Counted from the first letter of the stretch, positions 25,991 through 35,231 are shown. The stretch is 64,000 nucleotides of DNA from Sulfuricurvum sp. (GCF_028710345.1 NZ_JAQTUH010000003.1:124001-188000), one strand, 5' to 3'. The notes: generated by a model not told the origin, from the letters alone. Numbers and translations are program-made.

Positions 25991-26350
25991 TTATTTGCGA
26001 CGAATTTCTTTGATACGTGCTTTTTTACCAGCAAGGTCACGAAGGTAGAACAATTTCGCACGACGAACACGACCACGGCGAAGAACTTCGATTTTTTCTA
26101 AGCTATCGCTGTAGATTGGGAAAACACGCTCGATACCGATACCGTTTGCACCAATTTTACGAACAGTGATAGTACGGCCTGTACCTTCACCACGGATAGA
26201 GATACATACGCCCTCATAATTTTGAACACGTGTTTTTTCACCTTCAGTAATGCTAACAGCAAGACGAAGAGTGTCACCTGCACGGAACTCAGGAACATTT
26301 TTGCCTGCGATTTGCGCTTGCTCAAAGCTAGCGATGTATTTATTTTTCAT
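25991..26350 (-). CDS. rplS: 50S ribosomal protein L19
   Basis: A 119-residue L19: the [26 protein letters not shown] block and the [31 protein letters not shown]-terminal part are conserved. L19 lies at the 30S-50S interface. Last gene of the operon; overlaps trmD by 11 bases. Confidence 0.98.
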   Translation of the reverse strand: MKNKYIASFEQAQIAGKNVPEFRAGDTLRLAVSITEGEKTRVQNYEGVCISIRGEGTGRTITVRKIGANGIGIERVFPIYSDSLEKIEVLRRGRVRRAKLFYLRDLAGKKARIKEIRRK

Positions 26351-27035
26351 AAGAAGTCCTTCTTGAGTGCTTTAATAGCTGTTCAGGTCTGAAATATTTT
26401 GTTTTGCATTCAGACAGAGCTAATTTTAGTGCTAGAATTTTACTGTGATTTCCCTTTAGGTATTCTGATGGAACTCCTAAAGTTTCATAAATCGGTGGTT
26501 TTCCAAAAGAAGGTGCTTCTAAAAGTGGCGTTTCAAAACTTTCCATCTCAAGCGACTCACTATTTCCAAGCACCCCTTCGATATTTCGAACAATTGCATC
26601 GCTCATCACTAATGATGGCAATTCCCCTCCGGTAAGGACATAATCACCGATGCTAAAGACTTCATCGGCAAATTTTTCCACTACACGTTCATCAATCCCC
26701 TCGTATCGTCCACTCACAAAAGCGATATGCTTTTTTTTGGCTAATCTCTTTGCATCGTTTTGGGTAAATTGTTTCCCGACGGGTGCAACAAAAATGATAT
26801 AGGTATCTTCTTCCAATGTCGATAATGCATCAAATAACGGCTGTGGTGTCATCACCATCCCAGCACCGCCACCGACTGCGGTATCATCAACTTTATGGTG
26901 CTTTGAAGCACTATAATCTCTAGGATTAAGATACGCTACCTCAAATGCACCCGCATCAATTGCCCGTTTTAAAATAGAGTCTTGAAAATAACCATCAATT
27001 AGATTGGAAAAAAGGGTGACATACGTAAAACGCAT
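26340..27035 (-). CDS. trmD: tRNA (guanine-N1-)-methyltransferase
   Basis: TrmD methylates G37 of tRNAs with SAM. The 231-residue SPOUT enzyme shows [13 protein letters not shown], the GGGAGMVM loop, [11 protein letters not shown] and the [14 protein letters not shown] knot region. Length normal. Adjacent to rimM (stop and start contiguous). Confidence 0.98.
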   Translation of the reverse strand: MRFTYVTLFSNLIDGYFQDSILKRAIDAGAFEVAYLNPRDYSASKHHKVDDTAVGGGAGMVMTPQPLFDALSTLEEDTYIIFVAPVGKQFTQNDAKRLAKKKHIAFVSGRYEGIDERVVEKFADEVFSIGDYVLTGGELPSLVMSDAIVRNIEGVLGNSESLEMESFETPLLEAPSFGKPPIYETLGVPSEYLKGNHSKILALKLALSECKTKYFRPEQLLKHSRRTSYEK

Positions 27036-27590
27036 TTACGATGCCTCTAGGAGATCGATTCCGCCGATTACCGTTATTTTCTTCATCGCAACATCTACAT
27101 TTTTAACAAAGTGGTCGATATAAGGGATTAAAAAAGTTTCAGCTGCACCTTGATTTACTAATAAGGAATCCGTTTTAATGGATAAATAATCCTGTACACC
27201 AATCCGCTCAATTTCCAATACATTCCCTAATAACTTCTCATCTTCATAGATAAAAAGCCCTGGTAAATCAAACCAAAAAAACTCACCCTTACCCAGCTTA
27301 CAACGCTCACGAGTTGCCTCTTTCGTCGTAAAAAGCTTTGCATTGGTCAGTGTTTTAGCCGATTCAGGTGAATCATATCCTACGATATGAACCAATGAAC
27401 GATCACTATTATAAGAAGATAGGGTAATAATTACACCATTTTCAAGTTCAAATGTAGCACCTTTGGTGAATTGTTCTGGAAAATCGGTATGGAGATTAAA
27501 GTTTAAATCCCCTTTTAATCCTACTGCACGCCCTATGGTAGCAACATGCAGGAGGTCGGGATTAGGAGAATTACGAAAGCGGTTCGACAT
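27036..27590 (-). CDS. rimM: 16S rRNA processing protein RimM
   Basis: 30S assembly factor that binds S19. The best start is the ATG at 27590 (MSNRFRNSPNPDLLHVATIGRAVGLKGDL), giving 184 residues; an in-frame start 60 bases upstream lies deep inside the KH-protein gene and adds residues foreign to the family. RimM N domain covers about 10-90 and the PRC barrel about 97-184 (EFFWFDLPGLFIY ...). Overlaps the KH gene by 20 bases. Confidence 0.94.
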   Translation of the reverse strand: MSNRFRNSPNPDLLHVATIGRAVGLKGDLNFNLHTDFPEQFTKGATFELENGVIITLSSYNSDRSLVHIVGYDSPESAKTLTNAKLFTTKEATRERCKLGKGEFFWFDLPGLFIYEDEKLLGNVLEIERIGVQDYLSIKTDSLLVNQGAAETFLIPYIDHFVKNVDVAMKKITVIGGIDLLEAS

Positions 27591-27810
27591 TGATACGATA
27601 ACTTTGACCATCTTTGGCTTTGCAACCGGAGATAAGGGTTTTAATCGCACCGATCATCTTCCCCTCTTTGCCAATTAGCTTACCGACGTCGGCTTGATTA
27701 GCATGCAATATGATCTCGGTTACTTCGCTACCCTCGATAGATTCAACTTGGATATCCTCCGGATAGGTAGCGATAAGACGAGCATACTCAGCGACGAAGT
27801 CGGCAACCAT
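27571..27810 (-). CDS. khpA: KH-domain RNA-binding protein KhpA
   Basis: A 79-residue type II KH protein with the binding loop LIGKEGKMIGAIKTL (GxxG = GKEG). It sits between rpsP and rimM, its usual place. Relatives bind many RNAs and affect cell division and elongation. Confidence 0.94.
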   Translation of the reverse strand: MVADFVAEYARLIATYPEDIQVESIEGSEVTEIILHANQADVGKLIGKEGKMIGAIKTLISGCKAKDGQSYRINVEPLS

Positions 27811-27813
27811 GAC

Positions 27814-28044
27814 TTATTTACCTGTAATTTTTTTAACGCGGTCAGACATTTGAGCACCAACACTCAACCAATAGTTCAAGCGCTCTTCATCAACTTTAGT
27901 AGTGATAGGGTCTGTCATTGGGTTGTAGTACCCGATCAATTCAATCCAACCACCATCACGGCGTTTACGACTATCGGTTACCGCGATACGGTAGAAAGGT
28001 TGTTTTTTACGTCCCATACGGGTTAAGCGAATGACTGTTGCCAT
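27814..28044 (-). CDS. rpsP: 30S ribosomal protein S16
   Basis: A 76-residue S16 with the full signature [20 protein letters not shown] at the N-terminus and [11 protein letters not shown] next. Start has AAGGA upstream. Only 3 bases before khpA. Confidence 0.98.
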   Translation of the reverse strand: MATVIRLTRMGRKKQPFYRIAVTDSRKRRDGGWIELIGYYNPMTDPITTKVDEERLNYWLSVGAQMSDRVKKITGK

Positions 28045-28138
28045 TTTAGATTCCTTGTGTTTATTTAGTTCGCATTAAAGTAACTTTGCAGAGTGTTTTG
28101 CCCTCAAAAGCAAAAGAAAAACCGCAAAATCGCTAGAA

Positions 28139-28183
28139 CGCTAAGTCGGAGATTTCAATAAATCTCCTGCTTAACATTTAGCG
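28139..28183 (-). terminator. Nested hairpin at the ffh stop codon (terminator or attenuator)
   Basis: Outer stem CGCTAA/TTAGCG (28139-28144 with 28178-28183) includes the ffh stop codon; inner stem GGAGATTT-CAAT-AAATCTCC (28148-28167) is perfect. On the minus strand it is followed after about 15 bases by a T-rich stretch. It could partly stop transcription between ffh and the ribosomal genes. Confidence 0.4.
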
Positions 28184-29524
28184 TGGAAAACGTTGCCCCT
28201 GCATCTGCCCCATCATACTTTGTAAATCTTTCATCCCCTGTTTACCAGAGAATTTTTTTGCCATTTTAGAGGCATTTTTAAACTGCTTTAAAATACGATT
28301 GACATCGACAATATCCAATCCGCACCCTTTTGCCAAACGTGCTTTTCGGCTATTGTTCAATAATTCCGGATCTTCACGCTCTTTCATCGTCATGGATGAA
28401 ACCAACGCTTTAATTTTTTTCAATTCACCCGAATTTTCCAAATCAAAATCTTTGAGAGCCGATGCCATTCCACCCATCCCAGGGATCATCCCCATGAGCG
28501 ATTTCATACTCCCCATTTTTTTGAGGCTCTCCATCTGCTCTAGGAAGTCATTGAAATTAAACTCACCTTTTTTGATTTTTTTGTTGAGTTCTTTCGCTTT
28601 TTTCTCATCGATAATCGATGCTGTTCTCTCCGCAAGCCCTTCGATATCTCCAAGCCCCATAAGACGGTTGACGATACGATCAGGGAGGAATATTTCCAAA
28701 TCTTCCATTTTCTCACCCGCACCGATAAAGCGCAATGGAACTTGAATCTGTGAAGCGATACCGAGTGCTACACCGCCGCGAGAATCTCCATCGTATTTGG
28801 TAAGAATGACACCATCGATTCCGATTTTTTGGTTAAATGTGTCAGCCGTACGAACCGCATCTTGTCCTGCTAATGAATCGGCAACGTAGAAAATCTCATG
28901 CGGATTCGCCGCACGTTTGACCTCAGCGAGTTCATTCATCAACTCATCATCAATCGCTAAACGCCCTGCCGTATCGATCAATACCACATCAACGAGAAGT
29001 TTTTTCGCGTGCTCTAATGCACCTTTAACAACTTCGACAGGGTTTTTGCTCACTTCATCGCTATAGAGTTCTACATCGATTGAAGCACACACTTGACGAA
29101 GCTGTTCTACCGCTGCAAGACGTTGTAAGTCCGCTGCAACTACCAACACTTTTTTCTTTTGACGAATTTTGAGCCAATTAGCCAATTTTCCGGTCGTGGT
29201 TGTTTTCCCTGAACCTTGCAAACCACTCATCAAAATAACGGTTGGGGATTGTGGTGCGTAGACGAACCCGCTGTTCCCTTTGACCTTTAAAAGCTCATAC
29301 AACGAATGACGCAGAGCATCTAAAAATTGATCTTTACCAATACCGTTTTGCTTTACTTGAACTTCAACCGAATCGATAAGATCTTTCACCACTTTGTGAT
29401 GAACATCTGCTTTAAGTAACGCTTTTTTAAGCTCGCCTAATGCTTTGGTGAGGGCTTTTTCATCGTCATGAAAACGAATTTTGCGTATGGCAGATGTAAA
29501 TGATTCGGTGAGTGTATCAAACAC
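28178..29524 (-). CDS. ffh: Signal recognition particle protein Ffh
   Basis: SRP54 homologue that targets nascent inner-membrane proteins. The 448-residue protein has the N domain (1-90), the G domain with GLQGSGKTTTTGKLA (about 104-118), DTAGR and TKYDGDSRGG, and the Met-rich M domain at the C-terminus (MESLKKMGSMKSLMGMIPGMGGM ... MMGQMQGQRFPR) that binds 4.5S RNA. Upstream gene of the ribosomal operon. Confidence 0.98.
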   Translation of the reverse strand: MFDTLTESFTSAIRKIRFHDDEKALTKALGELKKALLKADVHHKVVKDLIDSVEVQVKQNGIGKDQFLDALRHSLYELLKVKGNSGFVYAPQSPTVILMSGLQGSGKTTTTGKLANWLKIRQKKKVLVVAADLQRLAAVEQLRQVCASIDVELYSDEVSKNPVEVVKGALEHAKKLLVDVVLIDTAGRLAIDDELMNELAEVKRAANPHEIFYVADSLAGQDAVRTADTFNQKIGIDGVILTKYDGDSRGGVALGIASQIQVPLRFIGAGEKMEDLEIFLPDRIVNRLMGLGDIEGLAERTASIIDEKKAKELNKKIKKGEFNFNDFLEQMESLKKMGSMKSLMGMIPGMGGMASALKDFDLENSGELKKIKALVSSMTMKEREDPELLNNSRKARLAKGCGLDIVDVNRILKQFKNASKMAKKFSGKQGMKDLQSMMGQMQGQRFPR

Positions 29525-29603
29525 AAGAACTCCTAAAATTGTCTATGCACCTAGGCATAAAAAGTTTCGCATTATACTTAATTTTTTCTTTAATTATGCT
29601 TTG

Positions 29604-29723
29604 CCGTCATTCCCGCGCAGGCGGGAATCCAGCTCTTTCAAATTGGGGATGGATCCCAGGGTCAAGCCCGAGGATGACGAAACTTCTATGAAATAGATTG
29701 CCACGCTTTCGCTCGCAATGACA
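29604..29723. repeat. Cluster of three REP-like palindromes
   Basis: The ffh/pseudouridine-synthase gap holds three short inverted repeats in a row: CCGTCATTCCCGC-GCAG-GCGGGAATCCAGC (29604-29633, inverted copy of 15241-15270); GGATCCCAGGGTCAAGCCCG plus AGGATGACG (29651-29679); and ATTGCCACGCTTTCGCTCGC plus AATGAC (29697-29722). All carry ATGAC on one side. From memory the same three motif classes occur in unrelated bacteria. Confidence 0.75.
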
Positions 29724-29736
29724 AAAATAGATCGCA

Positions 29737-30474
29737 TTAGCTCCCGAAATGTCCAAATACTTTTGGTTCCGGAGCTATAAATGTCAATCCTAAAATAGTT
29801 ACTTTTTTAGCGTGTAACATAACCCGTTTCGATGGGCGTCCACCGTAGCTTTCATCTCCGACAATCGGGCATTGTGCGTATTTTAGATGGGCGCGGATTT
29901 GGTGAGTTCGTCCGTGATGGATGATGAGTTGAACTTTGGTTTTTTTCCCTGATACCTCAAGAGGGGTCACTTCAGTTATCGCCGGTTTTCCCCCTTTGGC
30001 AACTTTTGTCACCGCTTTGTTCCCTTTTTTCTCAGTGATAAGAGGCTGATCGACCACAAACGGCTCACTCACAATCCCATCAACCCATGCGACGTACTCT
30101 TTATAAACATTATCTTTTTTAAACTCACCAATCGCTTTTAAACGAAACTCTTCATTTTTGACGAGCATCAGTACACCGCTCGTTTCACGATCCAGTCGGT
30201 GAAGGAGCTGTGAGCCTTTGAACTGACGCTCGATCTCATCGGAATTTACAAACGCCGGCTTATCGATAACAATCATATTGTCATCTTCATATATCGGATG
30301 CGCTTTCTCCACTTTTTGGACGATAAAAGTCGTTTTGGGACTAATCTCTCCTCGTGCTATCATCACTTTTGAGTTTCCTACATAGACCAATCCACGGTCT
30401 ATCAGTGATTTTGCCTCAGAGTTTGAGATTCCCTCTTGTTGTGCTAAGAGCTTATACGCTTTTGGTTTTTCCAT
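29737..30474 (-). CDS. RluA-family pseudouridine synthase
   Basis: A 245-residue pseudouridine synthase. Residues 1-50 look like an S4 RNA-binding domain (AYKLLAQQEGISNSEAKSLIDRGLVYVG) and the catalytic motif is HRLDRETSGVLML; HGRTHQIRAHL is the second family motif. It lies where, as I recall, C. jejuni has the same gene next to ffh. The rRNA or tRNA target position (RluA, RluC or RluD type) cannot be told. Confidence 0.9.
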   Translation of the reverse strand: MEKPKAYKLLAQQEGISNSEAKSLIDRGLVYVGNSKVMIARGEISPKTTFIVQKVEKAHPIYEDDNMIVIDKPAFVNSDEIERQFKGSQLLHRLDRETSGVLMLVKNEEFRLKAIGEFKKDNVYKEYVAWVDGIVSEPFVVDQPLITEKKGNKAVTKVAKGGKPAITEVTPLEVSGKKTKVQLIIHHGRTHQIRAHLKYAQCPIVGDESYGGRPSKRVMLHAKKVTILGLTFIAPEPKVFGHFGS

Positions 30475-30577
30475 TTTATCGTCCTCAGGTTGGTTTATTT
30501 CAATCCGTAATCATAAAAGCAATTATAGCAGTGATGTGCTTCAGATAAGATGCGTAATGTTTTGCTATAATCATCTC

Positions 30578-31183
30578 ATGGATAAAAAACATATTTTAAT
30601 GACGGGATTTATCATAATCATCTTGCTCTTACTCTATTCTGGAATCTATGCTTATGATCGAGTAACATGGCTTATGGAAATTTTTCCTATTATCATCGTA
30701 TTACCAGTTTTAATAAAAACCTATAAATCTTTCCCACTAACAACCCTACTTTATAGTGTCATTTTTCTTCACATGATTGTCTTGATTTTTGGAGGGATGT
30801 ATACTTATGCTCGTGTGCCCCTTGGTTTTGAGATTGCCCAATGGTTAGAAATGGATCGAAATCCATACGATAAAATCGGTCATTTTATGCAAGGATTTTC
30901 TCCTGCACTCATCTCGTATGAAGTTCTAATTCGTGGAAATTATATTAATGGAAAGAAAATGTTGCTCTTTATCGTTGTATCTATCGTTTTGGCAATTAGT
31001 GCCACATATGAGCTGATTGAATGGGGTGCAGCATTATGGATGGGACAAGGAGCAGACGAGTTTTTAGGGACGCAAGGGTATATGTGGGATACCCAGTCTG
31101 ATATGTTTTTTGCGCTGATTGGAGCAATAATTGCATTGAGTGTTTTTAGAAAAATTCATGACAAAGCAATAAGAAGATTGTAA
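30578..31183 (+). CDS. DUF2238/YjdF-family membrane protein
   Basis: A 201-residue inner-membrane protein with six predicted helices (about 5-23, 30-46, 55-74, 125-150, 170-190). The polar motifs DRNPYDKIGHFMQGF and ATYELIEWGAALWMG, with GTQGYMWDTQSDM, are those of the DUF2238 (E. coli YjdF) family, of unknown function. The ATG at 30578 is preferred to one at 30536, because TATAAT lies at 30565-30570 and because MDKKHILMTG gives a normal first helix. Confidence 0.82.
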   Translation: MDKKHILMTGFIIIILLLLYSGIYAYDRVTWLMEIFPIIIVLPVLIKTYKSFPLTTLLYSVIFLHMIVLIFGGMYTYARVPLGFEIAQWLEMDRNPYDKIGHFMQGFSPALISYEVLIRGNYINGKKMLLFIVVSIVLAISATYELIEWGAALWMGQGADEFLGTQGYMWDTQSDMFFALIGAIIALSVFRKIHDKAIRRL

Positions 31184-31460
31184 TTTATAAAATTAATCTT
31201 GGATTCGCAAGAATGACGGAAGGATTAGGTAAACAGTTTTTGATATTGAATATTTCCATAAACAATGTACAGAATTTTAACAAGTTGATTTTGTGGTGCG
31301 TAGTGGTAAAAAAGTGGTATATTCGATACTATTCAAAAGCGTACTTTGCTTTTAATTGATTAACATCTATATTATTTCAAATATTCACTAAAATAACCTT
31401 GAGCACTTTAACAGCCCAGATACTCTAAAATAGCGTTTAAATACTATCAGGACATCTATC
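31184..31460. other. Intergenic region: degenerate REP-like element, hairpin, helicase promoter
   Basis: No gene is seen. At 31199-31220 there is TTGGATTC-GCAA-GAATGACGG, a short decayed form of the dispersed palindrome. AAAAGC/GCTTTT (31335-31353) can form a weak hairpin. Near the 3' end, TTGAGC followed at about 16 bases by TACTCTAAAAT is a plausible promoter for the DEAD-box gene. Confidence 0.45.
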
Positions 31461-32705
31461 ATGCCATTTTCTCACCTCGGACTCTCACCAAAACTCGTAG
31501 ATTCCCTTAGAGAGAGTGGTTTTTTACAACCAACCCCTATCCAAGAAAAAGTGATTCCACATGTTCTTGAGCACCATGACATTATGGCAAGAGCTCAAAC
31601 GGGAAGCGGTAAGAGTGCTAGTTTTATCTTGCCTATTTTAGAACTTTGGTCTGCACACAAAAGTGAGGGGAAACCAAAAATAAAAGCCCTCATACTCACA
31701 CCTACTAGAGAACTCACATTGCAAGTGGCTGAAGCTTTTGGTACGTTTGGTAAGCATTTAGCGAAACGACCCAAAGTGGTAAGTGTTATCGGAGGAGAAA
31801 GCATCGGCGATCAACTCTATGCTATTCAGCAAGGGTGTGATATTTTGGTAGCAACCTCAGGACGATTATTGGAAGTTGTCACCAAAAAACAGATGAATCT
31901 CTCTCATTTAGAGTTTTTTGTTTTGGATGAAGCGGACAAGATGCTCGATTTTGGTTTTGAACAAGAGCTTGAGCTTCTCTTAAAAGAGATTCCACTAAAG
32001 CGTCAAAATCTCCTCTTTTCAGCAACCTATCCCCCCAAAATACTCTCTATTGCCTCCAAAATCACCCAAAATCCCCTTCAAATATTTAGTGAATCCGAAG
32101 AACCAACCGTTGAGAGCATCACGCAACGCTGTATCGAAGTCAATCGTGAGAATCGTGGCCCTTTGCTACGTCGTCTACTCGAAGATGAGGCGTGGGAGTC
32201 GGTGCTAGTGTTTATGGCAAACAAAAGGGCTGCGGATAATATCGCTATGAAATTTAAAAAATACGGGTTTTTAGCTGATTCTTTCCACGGTGACCTCACT
32301 CAAGAGGAGCGTGTTTTTACCCTCCAGCAGTTTAAAAATAAAAAAATCCGTATTCTTTTTGCTACCGATATCGCTGCACGGGGACTCGATATTGAGAACA
32401 TTAGTTGCGTCGTCAACTTCGATCTTCCCCGCTCTCCTGCTGATTATATCCACCGTATTGGACGTACCGCCAGAGCAGGTAAATCAGGTACTGCCATCTC
32501 TTTTATCGACCATGAAGACTACGATCACTTTAGATTGATTGAAAAACGCTCAAACATCAAACTACCCAGAGAACAAATCGAGGGGTTTGCACTCACGGGA
32601 ACTCCCCCTCTAAAAACGAAAGGACCGCAACCAATCAAAGGGAGTGGCAAAAGTAAAAAAGACAAACTACGCGAACAAGCTGCCGCGAACGGCAAGAAGA
32701 ACTAA
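31461..32705 (+). CDS. DEAD-box ATP-dependent RNA helicase (RhlE type)
   Basis: A 414-residue helicase that remodels RNA in ribosome assembly or decay. Motifs: Q motif (FLQPTPIQEKVIPH), ARAQTGSGKSASF (I), PTRELTLQV (Ia), LDEADKMLDFGF (II, DEAD), SATYPPK (III), DIAARGLDIENI (V), HRIGRTARAGKSGTAI (VI). The basic C-terminal tail after about 375 (KGPQPIKGSGKSKKDKLREQ) fits RhlE/CsdA-like proteins. It precedes a DTW-domain gene by 3 bases. Confidence 0.94.
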   Translation: MPFSHLGLSPKLVDSLRESGFLQPTPIQEKVIPHVLEHHDIMARAQTGSGKSASFILPILELWSAHKSEGKPKIKALILTPTRELTLQVAEAFGTFGKHLAKRPKVVSVIGGESIGDQLYAIQQGCDILVATSGRLLEVVTKKQMNLSHLEFFVLDEADKMLDFGFEQELELLLKEIPLKRQNLLFSATYPPKILSIASKITQNPLQIFSESEEPTVESITQRCIEVNRENRGPLLRRLLEDEAWESVLVFMANKRAADNIAMKFKKYGFLADSFHGDLTQEERVFTLQQFKNKKIRILFATDIAARGLDIENISCVVNFDLPRSPADYIHRIGRTARAGKSGTAISFIDHEDYDHFRLIEKRSNIKLPREQIEGFALTGTPPLKTKGPQPIKGSGKSKKDKLREQAAANGKKN

Positions 32706-32708
32706 CAT

Positions 32709-33377
32709 ATGAGTCACAGTGCGCGAGGAACATGCTATACCTGCTATCGCCCTCTCTCTTTATGTTTGTGCTCTAGTGTCAGACCTATCGAAACGACCAC
32801 TAAATTTATCATCCTCATGCATCCTAAAGAGTTTAAAAAGACTAAGAACGGTACGGGGAGACTTACCTATCTTTCTCTTCCTAACTCAGAGCTATACATC
32901 GATGTCGATTTTAGTGAGCATACTGCAATCAATGCTTTATTAAATGATGAAAACAATCTCTGCTATGTCCTATATCCCAGTAAAAACAGTGTTAATCTCA
33001 ATACCAAAAAAATAGAGTCAACGGGGAAGCAACTCGTCATCTTCATCATCGATTCGACGTGGCCGTGTTCGGTTAAAATGCTCAAACTCAGTCACAATTT
33101 GCAAAACTTGCCGAAACTTAGTTTCACCCATTCCAAAATATCACAATTTCAAATCAAAGAGCAACCCTCAGATTTTTGTCTCTCCACTATCGAATCGACC
33201 CTTACGATTTTAGAATTGTTAAGTGTTCAAGGGATAGAGAGTTTAGAAAAAGAACAACTCGAATCTTTTTTAAACCCATTTTTATCCATGGTGGATTATC
33301 AACTCCACTGCATCAGCACCCAAGAGAGTGTACGCTTTCGAACATATCCAACTATAGGGGTCGTAGACACTCCATGA
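32709..33377 (+). CDS. DTW-domain protein, tRNA-uridine aminocarboxypropyltransferase-like
   Basis: A 222-residue DTW-domain protein. The N-terminus CYTCYRPLSLCLC is the zinc-binding part and the signature is DSTWPCSVKML (family D-(S/T)-x-W). Known members (TapT, TuaA) transfer the 3-amino-3-carboxypropyl group of SAM to uridines such as U47 of tRNA. Cotranscribed with the DEAD helicase. Its 3' end overlaps the convergent waaA gene by 26 bases. Confidence 0.86.
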   Translation: MSHSARGTCYTCYRPLSLCLCSSVRPIETTTKFIILMHPKEFKKTKNGTGRLTYLSLPNSELYIDVDFSEHTAINALLNDENNLCYVLYPSKNSVNLNTKKIESTGKQLVIFIIDSTWPCSVKMLKLSHNLQNLPKLSFTHSKISQFQIKEQPSDFCLSTIESTLTILELLSVQGIESLEKEQLESFLNPFLSMVDYQLHCISTQESVRFRTYPTIGVVDTP

Positions 33378-34503
33378 CTCGCTCTAAATCAATCGTTGCA
33401 TTGACCTCTGAGGGGGGTAATGTTTCGGCAATCTTAAGAGCTTCTGCAACCTCATCCAATTCGACAAACTGAACGTGCGAAACGTATTTAAAAAGTTCAC
33501 GTTGTAAAAACATATTTTTACCGCTGATAATTTTGCATCCAAATCTCGCGGGCTCAAGGGGATTATGCCCGCCGATAGGTGCAAACGCTCCCCCCAAAAT
33601 CGCAATGTCACTGATAGCATAGAGGTTATTTAGCTCTCCCATCGCATCAATGAGGATGATGTTACTCATCAGTGATTGGGTTTCACTCCACCGTGCGAAG
33701 CTCATCTGCGGTGCTGTTTGGGTAATCAATGTTGCAACTTTTGTGAATCGTTCAGGATGGCGGGGGACTATAATCAGTCTCGTGTTGGGATTTTCTCTTT
33801 GATACTCCATAAATCCACGAAGTATCCCCTCCTCTTCCCCCTCATGGGTACTCCCCGCGATAATCACAACACCATCGGGTTTAGAATAGGTTTTGGTTGC
33901 TTCGATTTTTTGGGCAAGTTTAATATTTCCAACCACTTCGACGTTGTGTGCACCCAATGCGATAAATCTCGCCATATCTTCACTGCTTTGACACAAAATC
34001 AAATCACAATAACGAAAAAGACGTTGATAAAACCATCGCATCTTGTAATATTTCGGAAAACTTCGATCACTGATACGGGCATTTAGGGCAATAACTCGTG
34101 CACCTCGCGCATGGGCAATCCGAAATAACAGATACCAAAATTCAGCCTCTAATATCACTACGGTTTTAGGTCGACCCATCCAAAACCATAACCACGGCTC
34201 ATAGGGGAGATAGCGCACTTGCGCGCTATATTTGGATGCTGCTTCATATCCCGTATGGGTAATGACACTAATCGCGATTTTAAATCCCGATAATCGCTCT
34301 ACTATCGGTGCTATCGCTTTGGCTTCTCCCAATGAGCAGACATGAAACCAAATATCACTAGGGTCAAAACAATGATTATTCCAAAGAAAAAAACGGGATG
34401 GGATGGAGGAACGGTACTTTTTTTTGAAAGAGAGAATCAGTATAAAAGGGAGTGCCACCGTAAAAAGGGTAGCAGAGAGAAGTGTATAAAAGAGGGTAAA
34501 CAC
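33352..34503 (-). CDS. waaA: 3-deoxy-D-manno-octulosonic acid (Kdo) transferase
   Basis: WaaA attaches Kdo from CMP-Kdo to lipid A. The 383-residue GT-B enzyme has an N-terminal membrane anchor (about 1-25), HVCSLGEAKAIAPIV, the IALNARISDRSFPKY block, IAGSTHEGEEE and GGHNPLEPARFG, the last two being diagnostic. It starts at GTG, 8 bases after the zinc-ribbon gene. One enzyme cannot be called mono- or bifunctional from sequence. Confidence 0.95.
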   Translation of the reverse strand: MFTLFYTLLSATLFTVALPFILILSFKKKYRSSIPSRFFLWNNHCFDPSDIWFHVCSLGEAKAIAPIVERLSGFKIAISVITHTGYEAASKYSAQVRYLPYEPWLWFWMGRPKTVVILEAEFWYLLFRIAHARGARVIALNARISDRSFPKYYKMRWFYQRLFRYCDLILCQSSEDMARFIALGAHNVEVVGNIKLAQKIEATKTYSKPDGVVIIAGSTHEGEEEGILRGFMEYQRENPNTRLIIVPRHPERFTKVATLITQTAPQMSFARWSETQSLMSNIILIDAMGELNNLYAISDIAILGGAFAPIGGHNPLEPARFGCKIISGKNMFLQRELFKYVSHVQFVELDEVAEALKIAETLPPSEVNATIDLERVMECLRPL

Positions 34504-34511
34504 GGTTGTGT

Positions 34512-35231
34512 TTACGCGCTCATATCACTCGGCTCAAGATACAATAAACGTCCGCAATGTGGGCAGGTTACGATCTCTTCACCTTTGATTACTTCGCTGT
34601 ATACTTTATCGCTGATTGCCATATAACAACCCATACATGCTTGGTTACGAACCGGAACGGCTGTCGTATTTTTCGCCCAACGACGAATTTTTTGGTAGAA
34701 TGAGAGACCTTTTTGGTTCATCGCCCCTACAAGAATCTCTTTTTTAGCGAAAACGATTTTGCGTGCTTCATCGATGTGTGCCAATTTTTGATCAACATCT
34801 GCTTTTACACCTGTTAGGTTTGTTTCGATTTCACCCGCTTTTGCTTCGAGCTCTTCGATTTTTCCTTTTTTATGATCGATCAATTTTTCCAAACGAGCAA
34901 TCTCTTCGTTCGCAAAACTCACTTGCTCTTTTGCAATCTCTTCTTCGAGTTGAAGTGATTTCATCTCACGTTCTGTTTTGATTTCAGCACTTTTTCTGCT
35001 GTTGTCTTCAAGCTTTGCAGAGAGTTCTGCCAAATGAAGCTCATTTTTTTGCTTTTTGATTTGCTCATCTTTAATCTCGTTAGAGAGGGTTGCTATCTCG
35101 TTGACAACAGCATTTTTAGTTGCCAAAAGCGCATCGTACTGAAGGTTTGCCTCTTCAATTTGGGGTTCAAACGCATCGATCTCTTTGTCAATTAACGATA
35201 GGTCGATTAACTGCTCTAAATGTTTGTTCAT
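34512..35231 (-). CDS. Coiled-coil protein with C4 zinc ribbon (CdsZ/CT398-like)
   Basis: A 239-residue protein: residues 5-170 form a long coiled coil rich in Glu/Lys/Leu heptads, and the C-terminus is a zinc ribbon with CMGC (about 199-202) and CPHCG (about 223-227). This is the layout of chlamydial CdsZ/CT398 and of an H. pylori family thought to interact with type III or flagellar and sigma-54 components. In Campylobacterota it usually lies between nif3-like and waaA, as here. Precise role unknown. Confidence 0.82.
   Translation of the reverse strand: MNKHLEQLIDLSLIDKEIDAFEPQIEEANLQYDALLATKNAVVNEIATLSNEIKDEQIKKQKNELHLAELSAKLEDNSRKSAEIKTEREMKSLQLEEEIAKEQVSFANEEIARLEKLIDHKKGKIEELEAKAGEIETNLTGVKADVDQKLAHIDEARKIVFAKKEILVGAMNQKGLSFYQKIRRWAKNTTAVPVRNQACMGCYMAISDKVYSEVIKGEEIVTCPHCGRLLYLEPSDMSA

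Noticed and set aside
29604-29723. Repeat cluster considered as a small CRISPR array
   Set aside because: The units differ from each other and spacing is irregular; they are individual palindromes, and there are no cas genes.
31184-31460. Search for a tRNA or other RNA gene in this and the other larger gaps
   Set aside because: No cloverleaf, T-loop GTTCGA motif or CCA end found by eye in any gap.
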